Source: Candidatus Zipacnadia bacterium
GTDB lineage: Bacteria; Armatimonadota; Zipacnadia; Zipacnadales; Zipacnadaceae
Assembly: GCA_029821455.1 (NCBI GenBank)
Contig: JALGTI010000125.1
Span: 1 to 8,261, forward strand
Length of the DNA: 8,261 nt
Direction of reading: 5' to 3'
Below the pieces are notes generated by a model. That model had not been told where the DNA came from, did no database searches, and was given only the letters and a program-made list of their open reading frames with translations. Numbering within the stretch: position 1 is the stretch's first letter; each line of letters begins with the position of its first letter. Made by a program: the position numbers and the translations under genes. Of the stretch, positions 1 to 5,901 are shown one piece after another.

Positions 1-1
1 T

Positions 2-640
2 CCGGCGGAGGGGCTACTGGGCATTTCGAACGCCGTCGTTGGGGTGCTGCCGTTGTGGGTGATGTGCGATCCGGGGGATGTGGGCAGCGTGGTTGATAGC
101 TCCAACCTGCATGCGCCCGCGCTGTTTATCTATGATGGTTACCCCGGTGGCCTGGGCTTTGCCCGCAAGACCTATGACCTGATTGAGGAGATATTGCAAG
201 CCGCGCTCGAGGTCATCGAGAGTTGCGACTGTGAGGGTGGCTGTCCCTCGTGTGTGGGCGCGCCGCTGCCCCCGCTGTACGCACAGCGCGAGGACATTGA
301 CACCCGTGCCTCGTGTGTGGGCGCGCCGCTGCCCCCGCTGTACGCACAGCGCGAGGACATTGACACCCGTGGCAAGGTCCCCGACAAGGAAGCCGCCATC
401 TGCATGCTTCACGACATTCTGGGCCTAGAGCCGTATGAGCCGAAGCTGCCGCCGGGGTATGCCGAGCAAGAAGCGCCTGCGGCTGAGGAGCCCGCAGCGC
501 GGCCCCCGGAATCCGTGGCGGCAGCCCCGCAGAGGCCTGAGCGCGTGGCGCCCCTCGACCTCAATCCCCTGCCTGAGCATATTGACCGCAGGATTCGCCA
601 GCAGCTAGGAACCCGGCAACAGAGACGCTCCCACAAGTGA
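2..640 (+). CDS. DEAD/DEAH-box helicase, C-terminal DUF1998 (MrfA/YprA-type) part, 5'-truncated
   Basis: This is the C-terminal end of a superfamily 2 helicase. The frame is open from base 2, so the start and the helicase motifs lie upstream of the window. The visible part matches DUF1998: a PAEGLLGISNAV-like segment, then MCDPGDVG, then YDGYPGGLGFA, then a cysteine cluster CDCEGGCPSC (Cys codons at 224, 230, 242 and 251). In MrfA-type helicases this cluster binds zinc, and the family has been linked to repair of mitomycin-type DNA damage. Directly after the cluster a 21-residue unit beginning SCVGAPLPPLYAQ occurs twice in tandem, which adds an extra Cys. The last 70 or so residues are Pro/Ala/Glu-rich and probably disordered. 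mutM starts 5 bp downstream, which implies co-transcription of two repair genes. Family assignment is firm; the exact subfamily is less so. Confidence 0.85.
   Translation, partial: PAEGLLGISNAVVGVLPLWVMCDPGDVGSVVDSSNLHAPALFIYDGYPGGLGFARKTYDLIEEILQAALEVIESCDCEGGCPSCVGAPLPPLYAQREDIDTRASCVGAPLPPLYAQREDIDTRGKVPDKEAAICMLHDILGLEPYEPKLPPGYAEQEAPAAEEPAARPPESVAAAPQRPERVAPLDLNPLPEHIDRRIRQQLGTRQQRRSHK
246..371 (+). repeat. Perfect 63-bp tandem duplication inside the helicase gene
   Basis: Bases 246-308 and 309-371 are identical over 63 bp. The unit is 21 codons, so the reading frame is kept and the protein gains a second copy of a segment running from the last zinc-cluster Cys to the sequence EDIDTR. 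Complete identity implies a very recent duplication or an assembly error. Confidence 0.95.
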
Positions 641-645
641 TATAG

Positions 646-1488
646 ATGCCGGAACTCCCTGAAGTTGAGACCATCCGCCGTGATTTGCAGCAGCTAGTAG
701 TCGGCCGCCGGATAGTCACGGCCCGGTTGCTTGATGAAAAGGCGCTAACCGGCGGCTCGAAACGGGCCTTCGCGAGGCGGCTGAAGGGCCGCCGTATCAC
801 CGCTCTGGACCGGTGCGGCAAGGTGCTCATCATCTATCTCGATAACGACACTGCCCTGCTGGTGCACTTCCGAATGACCGGACGGCTGTATCCGCCGCCT
901 CCCGACGCCGATCTGCCCACGCATAGCCGCGCGTTCCTGACGTTGGACAACGGCCGCCGGCTTATCTTCGAGGACCTCAGACGCTTCGGGACGCTGGAGA
1001 TCCTCCCCGCCGACAAGATTGATGAGTCAGTAACGATGCGCAAGATCGGCTGCGATGCGCTGGACAGCGCCCTGACTGCCGATATGCTCCTGGAGATGGC
1101 GCAGAGGCACCGTGTCAGCATCAAGGAATTCCTGCTTGACCAGACGCATCTGGCCGGCGTCGGCAATATCTACGCATCTGAGGCCCTATTCCGCGGCCGG
1201 ATTCACCCGCAGACGCCGGCCTGTGAAGTGAAACCAACGCAGATGCGGTTACTGCTGAAAGCGTTGCGGGAGACGTTGCGCGAGGCGATTAAGTATGGAG
1301 GGACAACCGTCTCAGACTACGTTACCGGGCAGGGCGTGCCCGGGGGCTTCCAGCGCAGACTGCGGGTATATGGCAGAGAGGGGGAGAGGTGCCGCAGAAG
1401 GGGCTGTGATGGAGCAATCCAGCGAATTGTCCAGGGCCAGCGAAGCACCTTCTATTGCCCCGCGTGCCAGAAGCGCTCATGCCCATGA
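646..1488 (+). CDS. mutM: Formamidopyrimidine-DNA glycosylase (Fpg/MutM)
   Basis: This is a bifunctional DNA glycosylase/AP lyase that removes 8-oxoguanine and ring-opened purines in base excision repair. At 280 aa it has the family's usual length. It begins MPELPEVET: Pro2 is the catalytic N-terminal nucleophile after Met removal and Glu3 is the acid. Lys59 in DRCGKVL matches the conserved lysine of the N-terminal domain. The helix-two-turn-helix contains GVGNIYASEALFRGRIHP (Asn174). A C-terminal zinc finger has Cys249, Cys254, Cys271 and Cys274, with Arg266 in the QGQRSTFY beta-hairpin that contacts DNA. The first cysteine pair is spaced C-x4-C rather than the usual C-x2-C. The start lies 5 bp after the helicase stop, so translational coupling is likely. 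All key residues are present, so the enzyme should be active. Confidence 0.97.
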   Translation: MPELPEVETIRRDLQQLVVGRRIVTARLLDEKALTGGSKRAFARRLKGRRITALDRCGKVLIIYLDNDTALLVHFRMTGRLYPPPPDADLPTHSRAFLTLDNGRRLIFEDLRRFGTLEILPADKIDESVTMRKIGCDALDSALTADMLLEMAQRHRVSIKEFLLDQTHLAGVGNIYASEALFRGRIHPQTPACEVKPTQMRLLLKALRETLREAIKYGGTTVSDYVTGQGVPGGFQRRLRVYGREGERCRRRGCDGAIQRIVQGQRSTFYCPACQKRSCP

Positions 1489-1598
1489 TTTCTTCAGAAC
1501 GTATGTGAAATGTCTGGTTTTGCGTTATAGTTGAAAGGGTTGGCTTACTGCAGCAACATTCACAGCACACGACGCAGCAGGTATGGAAGCTGAGAGCA

Positions 1599-1770
1599 AT
1601 GACTGCACCCAACAATCCGGTGCCCGAACGCAGCGCTTATCCCAGCGATCTGGCTGCTGCCCAATGGCAGATTATTGAACCGGTGCTGCCGCTGCCTCTC
1701 CAAAGACTACGAAGCGCTGATCTACATCGCCACGATCTATCTTCTGCCACATAGGCTCGCACCAGGCTGA
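1599..1770 (+). pseudogene. IS5-family transposase remnant with internal deletion
   Basis: Two ends of an IS5-family transposase lie next to each other without the DDE catalytic core. From the ATG at 1599 the frame reads through RSAYPSDLAAAQWQIIEPVLP, the typical N-terminal segment (DUF4096-like). From about 1696, in another frame, the sequence reads LSKDYEALIYIATIYLL and RLAPG up to a TGA at 1768-1770, which is the typical C-terminus of the same family. The junction at about 1690-1698 therefore removed most of the gene and shifted the frame; the N-terminal frame stops at 1752-1754. No convincing terminal inverted repeats or target duplication bound it. It fills most of the 400-bp gap between mutM and the aminotransferase gene; nothing else was recognised in 1489-1598 or 1771-1876. 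Confidence 0.8.
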
Positions 1771-1876
1771 AAAGTGACTTCTCACACACCCTCTAGTACA
1801 ACCCTTACTGTCACGTACCGGTTGAAGGGATCCGCGATTCTGGCAAGGAAAGACGCCACGCTAAGTCTACAGATAC

Positions 1877-1882
1877 GGGGGA
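1877..1882 (+). promoter_or_regulatory. Shine-Dalgarno that decides the aminotransferase start
   Basis: GGGGGA lies immediately before the ATG at 1883 (no spacer) but 6 nt before the ATG at 1889. Only the second spacing is suitable for ribosome binding. Confidence 0.6.
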
Positions 1883-1888
1883 ATGGAT

Positions 1889-3217
1889 ATGCAGACCCTT
1901 GCTATCAACGGCGGCCCAAGGGCCGTCGAGAAGCTGACACCTGAGCCGCCCAAGGTGGGGCTGGAGGAGCTGGCGGAGATTATTGACCTGTGGCCGCTAA
2001 GCCACGAGGCCAAGGCTGGCATCAACCGCATCCTGGACGCGGAGAGCCCGGCCGGGCCGCATATGTTCCGCTACTATCACCCTGACGGCGAGAGTGTGGT
2101 GGACAAGGCCGAGCAGGAGTTTTGTGAACTGTTCGGCTGCACCTACGCGCTGGCGGTCAACTCCGGCACCTCAGCCCTAATGGCAGCTTACGTGGCCTGC
2201 GGCGTGGGGCCGGGGATGGAGGTTATCGTGCCGGGCTACACGTTCTTTGCCACTGCCGCCACGGTTGTCGCCGCCAGGGCAATTCCTGTCATCGCCGAGA
2301 TTGATGACAGCCTCACCATTGATCCTGACGACATCGCCGATAAGATAACGCCACAGACCAAGGCCATCGCGCCAGTGCACATGGCCGGGTTTGCCTGCGA
2401 TATGGAGGCCATATTGGAGATTGCCCGCGAGCACGACCTGATGGTCATCGAGGACTGCTGCCAGGCGGATGGCGGCTGGTACAAGGGCAAGCGGCTGGGC
2501 ACGTGGGGAGATATGGGCTGCTTCTCATTCGATGCCTACAAGCTAATGAGCAGTGGCGAGGGCGGGATGGTCTGCACCGATGACGAGATGCTGTACGTCC
2601 GCGCTCAGAGTTGGCACGATACCGCGGCCTGCTGGCGGCCGGACCGCTATGCCCGCGAGCGGATGGAAGGCGAGCTGTTCTGCGGCGAGAACTATCGGCT
2701 CTCCGAGGTGCAGGGAGCCATCGTCCGCGCCCAGCTTCGCAAGATTGACCAGAAGATCAAACACCTGATTGCCAACCGCAACCGCGTGCGTGATGGCATC
2801 AGCGCAGATGAGTTCCTGGGGCTGCAGATGGCCAGGGACAACGACCCGGACGGTGGGGCCGGCACCGACATCGCCTTCTTCTGCCCGACCGCCGAGAAGA
2901 CCAGACAGGTTATTGAGGCCTTGCAGGCGGAGGGCGTGCCGGCCGGCGGCATTTATGACCAGAGCGTGCGGGACTGGCACCATTACGACCATTGGGAGCA
3001 CATCTTGGAGCAGAAGACTCCAACCACCGAGGGCTGCCCGTACACCTGCCCGTACTATGAGGGTCAGCTTCCCGACTACTCCGAGGATATGTGCCCCAAG
3101 ACATTGGACTACCTGAGGCGCACGGTACGGGTCAGCATCTCAGCAAGCTGGACGCCGCAGGACTGCGCCGCCGTGAGCGCTGGCATCAACAAGGTGGCGG
3201 CGGCTTTTCTGTTGTGA
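1889..3217 (+). CDS. DegT/DnrJ/EryC1/StrS family PLP-dependent aminotransferase
   Basis: This is a fold-type I PLP enzyme of the family that transfers amino groups to keto-sugars, or that makes compounds such as 3-amino-5-hydroxybenzoate. The visible motifs are the cofactor-phosphate loop NSGTSAL (Asn91-Leu97), PGYTFFATA, the PLP-ring Asp189 in VIEDCCQADGG, and the Schiff-base Lys218 in FSFDAYKLMSSGEGG. The ENYRLSEVQGAI segment is the usual C-terminal-domain hallmark. The length is 442 aa, slightly longer than the common 370-430. An ATG at 1883 is in frame, but GGGGGA (1877-1882) abuts it. That Shine-Dalgarno lies 6 nt from the ATG at 1889, and the resulting start MQTLAINGGPRAV matches family members, so 1889 is preferred. 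No sugar-nucleotide or glycosyltransferase genes are adjacent, so the substrate is unknown. The gene stands alone between two transposon remnants. The family call is firm; a specific role cannot be given. Confidence 0.93.
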   Translation: MQTLAINGGPRAVEKLTPEPPKVGLEELAEIIDLWPLSHEAKAGINRILDAESPAGPHMFRYYHPDGESVVDKAEQEFCELFGCTYALAVNSGTSALMAAYVACGVGPGMEVIVPGYTFFATAATVVAARAIPVIAEIDDSLTIDPDDIADKITPQTKAIAPVHMAGFACDMEAILEIAREHDLMVIEDCCQADGGWYKGKRLGTWGDMGCFSFDAYKLMSSGEGGMVCTDDEMLYVRAQSWHDTAACWRPDRYARERMEGELFCGENYRLSEVQGAIVRAQLRKIDQKIKHLIANRNRVRDGISADEFLGLQMARDNDPDGGAGTDIAFFCPTAEKTRQVIEALQAEGVPAGGIYDQSVRDWHHYDHWEHILEQKTPTTEGCPYTCPYYEGQLPDYSEDMCPKTLDYLRRTVRVSISASWTPQDCAAVSAGINKVAAAFLL

Positions 3218-3413
3218 ACTAGTGCTTAGTGCCATAAGTCAGCGCATCTTTCTGCTGTTGTACGGGAACTGGCAAGAGCGTCGCGGATCCGCTGGAGGCA
3301 ACTGCTTTGTGCGCTTCTGGTGTCGCCACAATGCACATCACAGGCATGGCAGTACCTTTGTGTCAGTGCAGACCAGACGACTGCGGGCTTTGGGCCTGAG
3401 GACTTGCAGGCAA

Positions 3414-3848
3414 TCAGGTGGGTACGGGCGCTAACCCCCAGATGCGCTCCAGGAGCTCCCCGAACAGTGCGCGTGTGATGCTGACTTCAGCCATCTGTAG
3501 CACCAGTCGTCGCGCGTGGCGCACCAACCTCGCGCCAATCTTGATCAGTCGCTCCCGCAGACTGGTCAGACTCCAATGCGCCATCTCCTTGGGCAGCACC
3601 AGCCGTCGCAAGAAGTTGCCCAGGTTATAGGCTAGGACAAACAGGGCCAGCCTGACGGCATTGCCCTTGAACTTATGACACGAAAGTCGCATCCACTCCA
3701 CGGCATGCTTGCCTTCCTTGATCCACGCGCCGTCGCCGGAGCTATGGCGCGTAGGCGACTGCTCACAGGTGCCTCGTGCCCTGTAGAAGCGAACGACAAC
3801 TGTGGTCGTCATGCGGAGACTGGTGACTACAGAACCGCCAACTCCTGC
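3414..3848 (-). pseudogene. IS1380-family transposase, C-terminal fragment
   Basis: The minus-strand frame encodes the C-terminal third of an IS1380-family transposase. Visible hallmarks are VVRFYRARGTCEQ, WIKEGKHAVEWMRLSCHKF, VRLALFVLAYNLGNFLRRL, HWSLTSLRERLIKIGARLVRHARR and MAEVSITRALFGELLERI. An in-frame ATG lies at 3812, but homology extends upstream of it through GSVVTSLRM to about 3848, so 3812 is not the original start. The frame stays open back to a stop at 3951-3953, but that stretch looks unrelated. The DDE aspartates and the N-terminal DNA-binding part are absent, so it cannot encode an active enzyme. Eleven residues between CEQ and WIKEGK have no counterpart in the family pattern as I remember it. 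Nothing further was recognised in 3218-3413; the gap on the other side (3849-3992) holds only a palindrome. Confidence 0.8.
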
Positions 3849-3963
3849 AGTGTAGGATGCACTATGGTACGGATGATATCTGCCGCTGTGAGAGCTCAGG
3901 CTGCGGGACGACTTGGCTGAAACGTTCCTGCAATGGTCATGTAACCGGCTCTAGCGTTCCATG

Positions 3964-3979
3964 ATGAAGCGCGCTTCAT
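3964..3979. repeat. 16-bp perfect palindrome ATGAAGCGCGCTTCAT
   Basis: The site lies 13 bp past the stop of the minus-strand barrel-protein gene and reads the same on both strands. As RNA it could fold into a 6-bp stem with a CGCG loop, but no U tract follows on either strand, so it is not a standard intrinsic terminator. It may instead be a protein-binding site or a transposon-related scar. Confidence 0.5.
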
Positions 3980-3992
3980 GAGGGTGCAGACA

Positions 3993-4928
3993 TCAGTACG
4001 GCCTGCGAAGGCGAAGCGTGTGCCGGCCGAGCGGCAGGGGCTCTTTCAGCGTGACCCACGCCTCTGTTGGGCTTGCCCATTCGATGAGGCTCGGCTCGCC
4101 CTCATCGATGCTGATCGTCGACCCCGGCATGAGGCTCTGCCCCTGGATGGCTAGCCGCCTGCGTGCATTGTCGAGTGAGGCCCTCCGGATGACGCTCGGG
4201 CGGTTGATGCCGCGGCACTCCTCGACCTCCACGAAGTCCCAGTAAGTCGTGGCGCCGCGCGACATCGAGTCGTCGGACAGCCCAATTGTCGCTTGCCCCG
4301 CATCGCCCGTGCGGAACGTGACCACTGGCGTCAGCCAGGGATCCCACGTTGCCTGTCCCCGATGCGCCTGCAACGGCTCGCCACCGGGCGCCAGAGCCTC
4401 CAGCAGGGGCGCGCCGGCGCCCGATCCGATCAGACAGTAGGCGGTCAGCGTGTACCATGTGTCGGGCTCCAGCGAGAGTGTCTGCCGGGCGGTGCACGCC
4501 GCCTCACCGCGCACCATTCTCAGGCACCGCTGTCCGTGCGACGCCGGCTCATGTTGGTTAGGAACCTCCTCAAGCGACCCGTAATTCACGATCTCCGCCG
4601 TCCCCGCCAGCTCCCAGACACCATCCTCCTCAAACCCCGCGTTGCCGACGAGCTGCGCGTAGTCACCATCACCGTAGTAATCCGTCCGTCCGGTATGATA
4701 GTAGTGCCGGATCAGCTCGTTGACGTGGGCGATAGTGTCGGTGCGAGCCCGATAGAACGGCCAGAACGCGACACCCGGCATCGGCGTCAGCGATGAGTCA
4801 TTGGCGAGCATGTGGAGCTGCTCGTCGAGGAAATCCTTGAAGTCGTACTTGTCCGAGTCGTCGCCCAGGAAAGGCTTCGACTGCGAGATATAGAGGCCGT
4901 AGATTGTCTTCGCCAGAATCCCGGGCAT
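3993..4928 (-). CDS. C-terminal part of a frameshifted secreted barrel-like protein (carbohydrate-binding-like domain)
   Basis: This 311-aa frame looks like the continuation of the frame at 4798-5571, not a separate gene. Residues 1-80 (KTIYGLYISQ, FKDFLDEQLHML, GVAFWPFYRARTDTIAHVNELIRHYY) read as the last helices and strands of an alpha/beta barrel. Residues 95-237 begin NAGFEEDGVWEL and end YWDFVEVEE. This is the pattern of a beta-sandwich carbohydrate-binding-like module (CBM4/9-like): an N-terminal NxGFE strand, LSLEPDTWYTLTAY in the middle and a closing WDFVEVEE strand. Residues 245-311 resemble a short C-terminal beta domain (TIG-like or similar). The ATG at 4928 has no Shine-Dalgarno and an in-frame stop lies just 9 bp upstream of it (4938-4940). 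The overlap with the upstream frame is 131 bp. A role in binding or processing extracellular polysaccharide is an inference; no enzyme family was recognised. Confidence 0.6.
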   Translation of the reverse strand: MPGILAKTIYGLYISQSKPFLGDDSDKYDFKDFLDEQLHMLANDSSLTPMPGVAFWPFYRARTDTIAHVNELIRHYYHTGRTDYYGDGDYAQLVGNAGFEEDGVWELAGTAEIVNYGSLEEVPNQHEPASHGQRCLRMVRGEAACTARQTLSLEPDTWYTLTAYCLIGSGAGAPLLEALAPGGEPLQAHRGQATWDPWLTPVVTFRTGDAGQATIGLSDDSMSRGATTYWDFVEVEECRGINRPSVIRRASLDNARRRLAIQGQSLMPGSTISIDEGEPSLIEWASPTEAWVTLKEPLPLGRHTLRLRRPY

Positions 4929-5571
4929 GCGTTGGCTCTAGGTTGTCGGCCCACGGCACCCACGTGTAGAACTGCGGGTTGCCCTCGCGCAGGTACATCT
5001 CGTACAGCAGCAGGTCACAGTGGTCCAGCACCGCCCACAACTCGTCGTCGTAGGTGGTGCCCTCCGGCACGTACTCGCTCACGCCCGCCGCACCCATCCG
5101 CCACCCTCCCCCCACGAAGATCCGCCGATCCGGAAGACGCTCGCGGGTCAGCTTCAACGCTTCGCAGATGCGCGCTGAGTCTTCGCTTCCGTCCGGGCTG
5201 CCGATCTCATCGATGGCGATGGCATCAAAGCCCCCAGGCAGCGCTCCACCAAGGTCATTCTCCAACGCCCCGCACCAGTAGTCGGCCAGCTCCGTCGGCG
5301 TCTCGCGCCCCGGCGCCTTGGCGGCAATCACGTGGTACGCAAACATCACGCCCTTCGCGCGCAGCTCCTGCACGAGCCCAGCGTCCTCGGTCGTTCCGGT
5401 GACGATGTTCACGCAGTTGAACGTGTCCGCCCAGAGCGGCAGGCTCTGGTCCGAGAAGCCGTACATCAGCACATGTGGGGCCGGGGGCATCGGCCGACGT
5501 TCGTCGGCGCCGGAGCATCCCACATCCACAGTGAGCATGACCAGAGCTAACGCAAGCAGCCTTGTTCGCAT
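4798..5571 (-). CDS. N-terminal part of a frameshifted secreted barrel-like protein
   Basis: The frame opens with a signal peptide: MRTRLLALALVMLTV, then DVGC. Cys19 could be lipidated, but Asp at -3 is poor for a lipobox, so plain secretion is equally likely. Residues 33-210 look like an (alpha/beta) barrel: HVLMYGFSDQSLPLW, FNCVNIVTGT, GVMFAYHVIAAK, FDAIAIDEIGS (Asp116, Asp121 and Glu122 are candidate active-site acids), RRIFVGGGWRM, DLLLYEMYLR and TWVPWADNLEP. After about residue 214 the frame becomes Arg/Pro-rich and stops. The expected barrel end (MPGILAKTIYGLYIS) continues in the +1 frame from 4928. An intact gene would encode about 525 aa. No clear Shine-Dalgarno precedes 5571. I do not recognise a specific family. 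The two frames were probably one gene, broken by a real or sequencing-derived 1-nt insertion. Confidence 0.6.
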   Translation of the reverse strand: MRTRLLALALVMLTVDVGCSGADERRPMPPAPHVLMYGFSDQSLPLWADTFNCVNIVTGTTEDAGLVQELRAKGVMFAYHVIAAKAPGRETPTELADYWCGALENDLGGALPGGFDAIAIDEIGSPDGSEDSARICEALKLTRERLPDRRIFVGGGWRMGAAGVSEYVPEGTTYDDELWAVLDHCDLLLYEMYLREGNPQFYTWVPWADNLEPTHARDSGEDNLRPLYLAVEAFPGRRLGQVRLQGFPRRAAPHARQ

Positions 5572-5591
5572 CGTCGATCATTTGTCCCTCG

Positions 5592-5612
5592 CCGCAGCCA
5601 GGCGGGCGGCGA
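5592..5612. repeat. 21-bp exact copy of a sod 3'-end segment (second copy at 6349-6369)
   Basis: The 21 bp at 5592-5612 are identical to 6349-6369 inside the end of sod, where they encode part of VAARLAA. The copy at 5592 lies in the 145-bp gap between the terminator and the barrel-protein gene. A 21-bp match by chance within 8 kb is unlikely, so a small duplication is suspected. A 7-bp stem hairpin (5611-5617 with 5623-5629) lies next to it, without a U tract. Confidence 0.6.
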
Positions 5613-5701
5613 AGGCGCAAGACGCCTTCTCGATTTGAGTGTTCAGTTGCGCGTCCAGTTTCTTGCCCCAAAGGCCACCACCAGTGGCTCGGGTCGTAAC
5701 A

Positions 5702-5746
5702 GACGAAAAAGAGAGACTGGGGCCCTCGTGGAGCTCGGCCCCAGCC
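5702..5746 (-). terminator. Intrinsic terminator after the metallothionein-like gene
   Basis: On the minus strand the stem is CTGGGGCC (5744-5737) paired with GGCCCCAG (5724-5717), a perfect 8-bp GC-rich hairpin with a 12-nt loop. It is followed by TCTCTCTTTTTCG, a pyrimidine/U-rich tract. It lies 13 nt past the small gene's stop codon and ends the minus-strand transcript before the barrel-protein gene. Confidence 0.85.
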
Positions 5747-5756
5747 TTACGTGCTG

Positions 5757-5858
5757 CTACTTGCAACACGACTTCTTTGGCTTTTCCTCTTCGCACTTCT
5801 CTGCCTTTTTCTCTTCGCACTTCTCTTCCTTCTTGGGTGCGCAGCACTCCTTACACAT
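5757..5858 (-). CDS. Small Cys/Lys/Glu-rich metallothionein-like protein, 33 aa
   Basis: A 33-residue protein starts MCKECCAPKKEEKC and ends KKSCCK. It has 7 Cys (residues 2, 5, 6, 14, 22, 31, 32), 11 Lys and 9 Glu, and no aromatic or branched hydrophobic residues, so it cannot form a normal hydrophobic core. Cys-rich CxxCC and CC ends with spaced single Cys between them are typical of thiolate metal-binding peptides. The central part is two 8-residue repeats of the type EKCEE-K. The start is strongly supported: TCACCTCC (5864-5871, plus strand) gives a near-perfect GGAGGTGA Shine-Dalgarno 5 nt before the ATG. An ArsR-family gene ends 43 bp upstream with no visible promoter between, and a terminator follows, so the two form one operon, as SmtB and SmtA do in function. 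It does not match the known SmtA or Cup1 sequence patterns I can recall. Its role as a metal buffer is inferred from composition and context. Confidence 0.75.
   Translation of the reverse strand: MCKECCAPKKEEKCEEKKAEKCEEEKPKKSCCK
5778..5825 (-). repeat. 24-bp imperfect tandem repeat within the metallothionein-like gene
   Basis: Bases 5778-5801 and 5802-5825 match at 22 of 24 positions. Each unit encodes eight residues of the type EKCEE[KE]K[AP]. The peptide appears to have been lengthened by in-frame repeat duplication. Confidence 0.85.
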
Positions 5859-5863
5859 ATGTC

Positions 5864-5871
5864 TCACCTCC
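5864..5871 (-). promoter_or_regulatory. Strong Shine-Dalgarno of the metallothionein-like gene
   Basis: GGAGGTGA on the minus strand is an almost complete anti-16S complement, 5 nt before the ATG at 5858. It is among the strongest ribosome-binding sites in the window and argues that the 33-codon frame is translated. Confidence 0.8.
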
Positions 5872-5901
5872 CTCTATTGAATGGGCAATGATTTCGCCTA
5901 C

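Noticed and set aside
246..371. Two-copy repeat as a CRISPR array
   Set aside because: The copies are directly adjacent without spacers and are in-frame coding sequence.
14..428. Frames with tandem repeats on both strands around 170-430
   Set aside because: They are shadows of the 63-bp duplication in the helicase gene, which repeats in every frame because 63 is divisible by 3.
1535..1806. AAGGGTTG (1535-1542) and CAACCCTT (1799-1806) as inverted repeats, and CTTACTG (1544-1550, 1804-1810) as a target duplication around the IS5 remnant
   Set aside because: Each match is only 7-8 bp, does not extend, and the two sets overlap inconsistently, so neither defines element ends.
3222..3434. Plus-strand 70-codon frame after the aminotransferase
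   Set aside because: No ribosome-binding site, no recognisable motif, and it runs into the IS1380 remnant on the opposite strand.
5611..5629. Hairpin GAAGGCG/CGCCTTC as a second terminator
   Set aside because: No U tract follows on either strand; the stem is 7 bp and may be incidental.
5578..5847. Minus-strand 89-codon frame across the metallothionein-like gene and the terminator
   Set aside because: It overlaps the well-supported 33-codon gene in another frame, runs through the terminator, and is Arg/Glu/Lys-rich only as a shadow of that gene; no Shine-Dalgarno.
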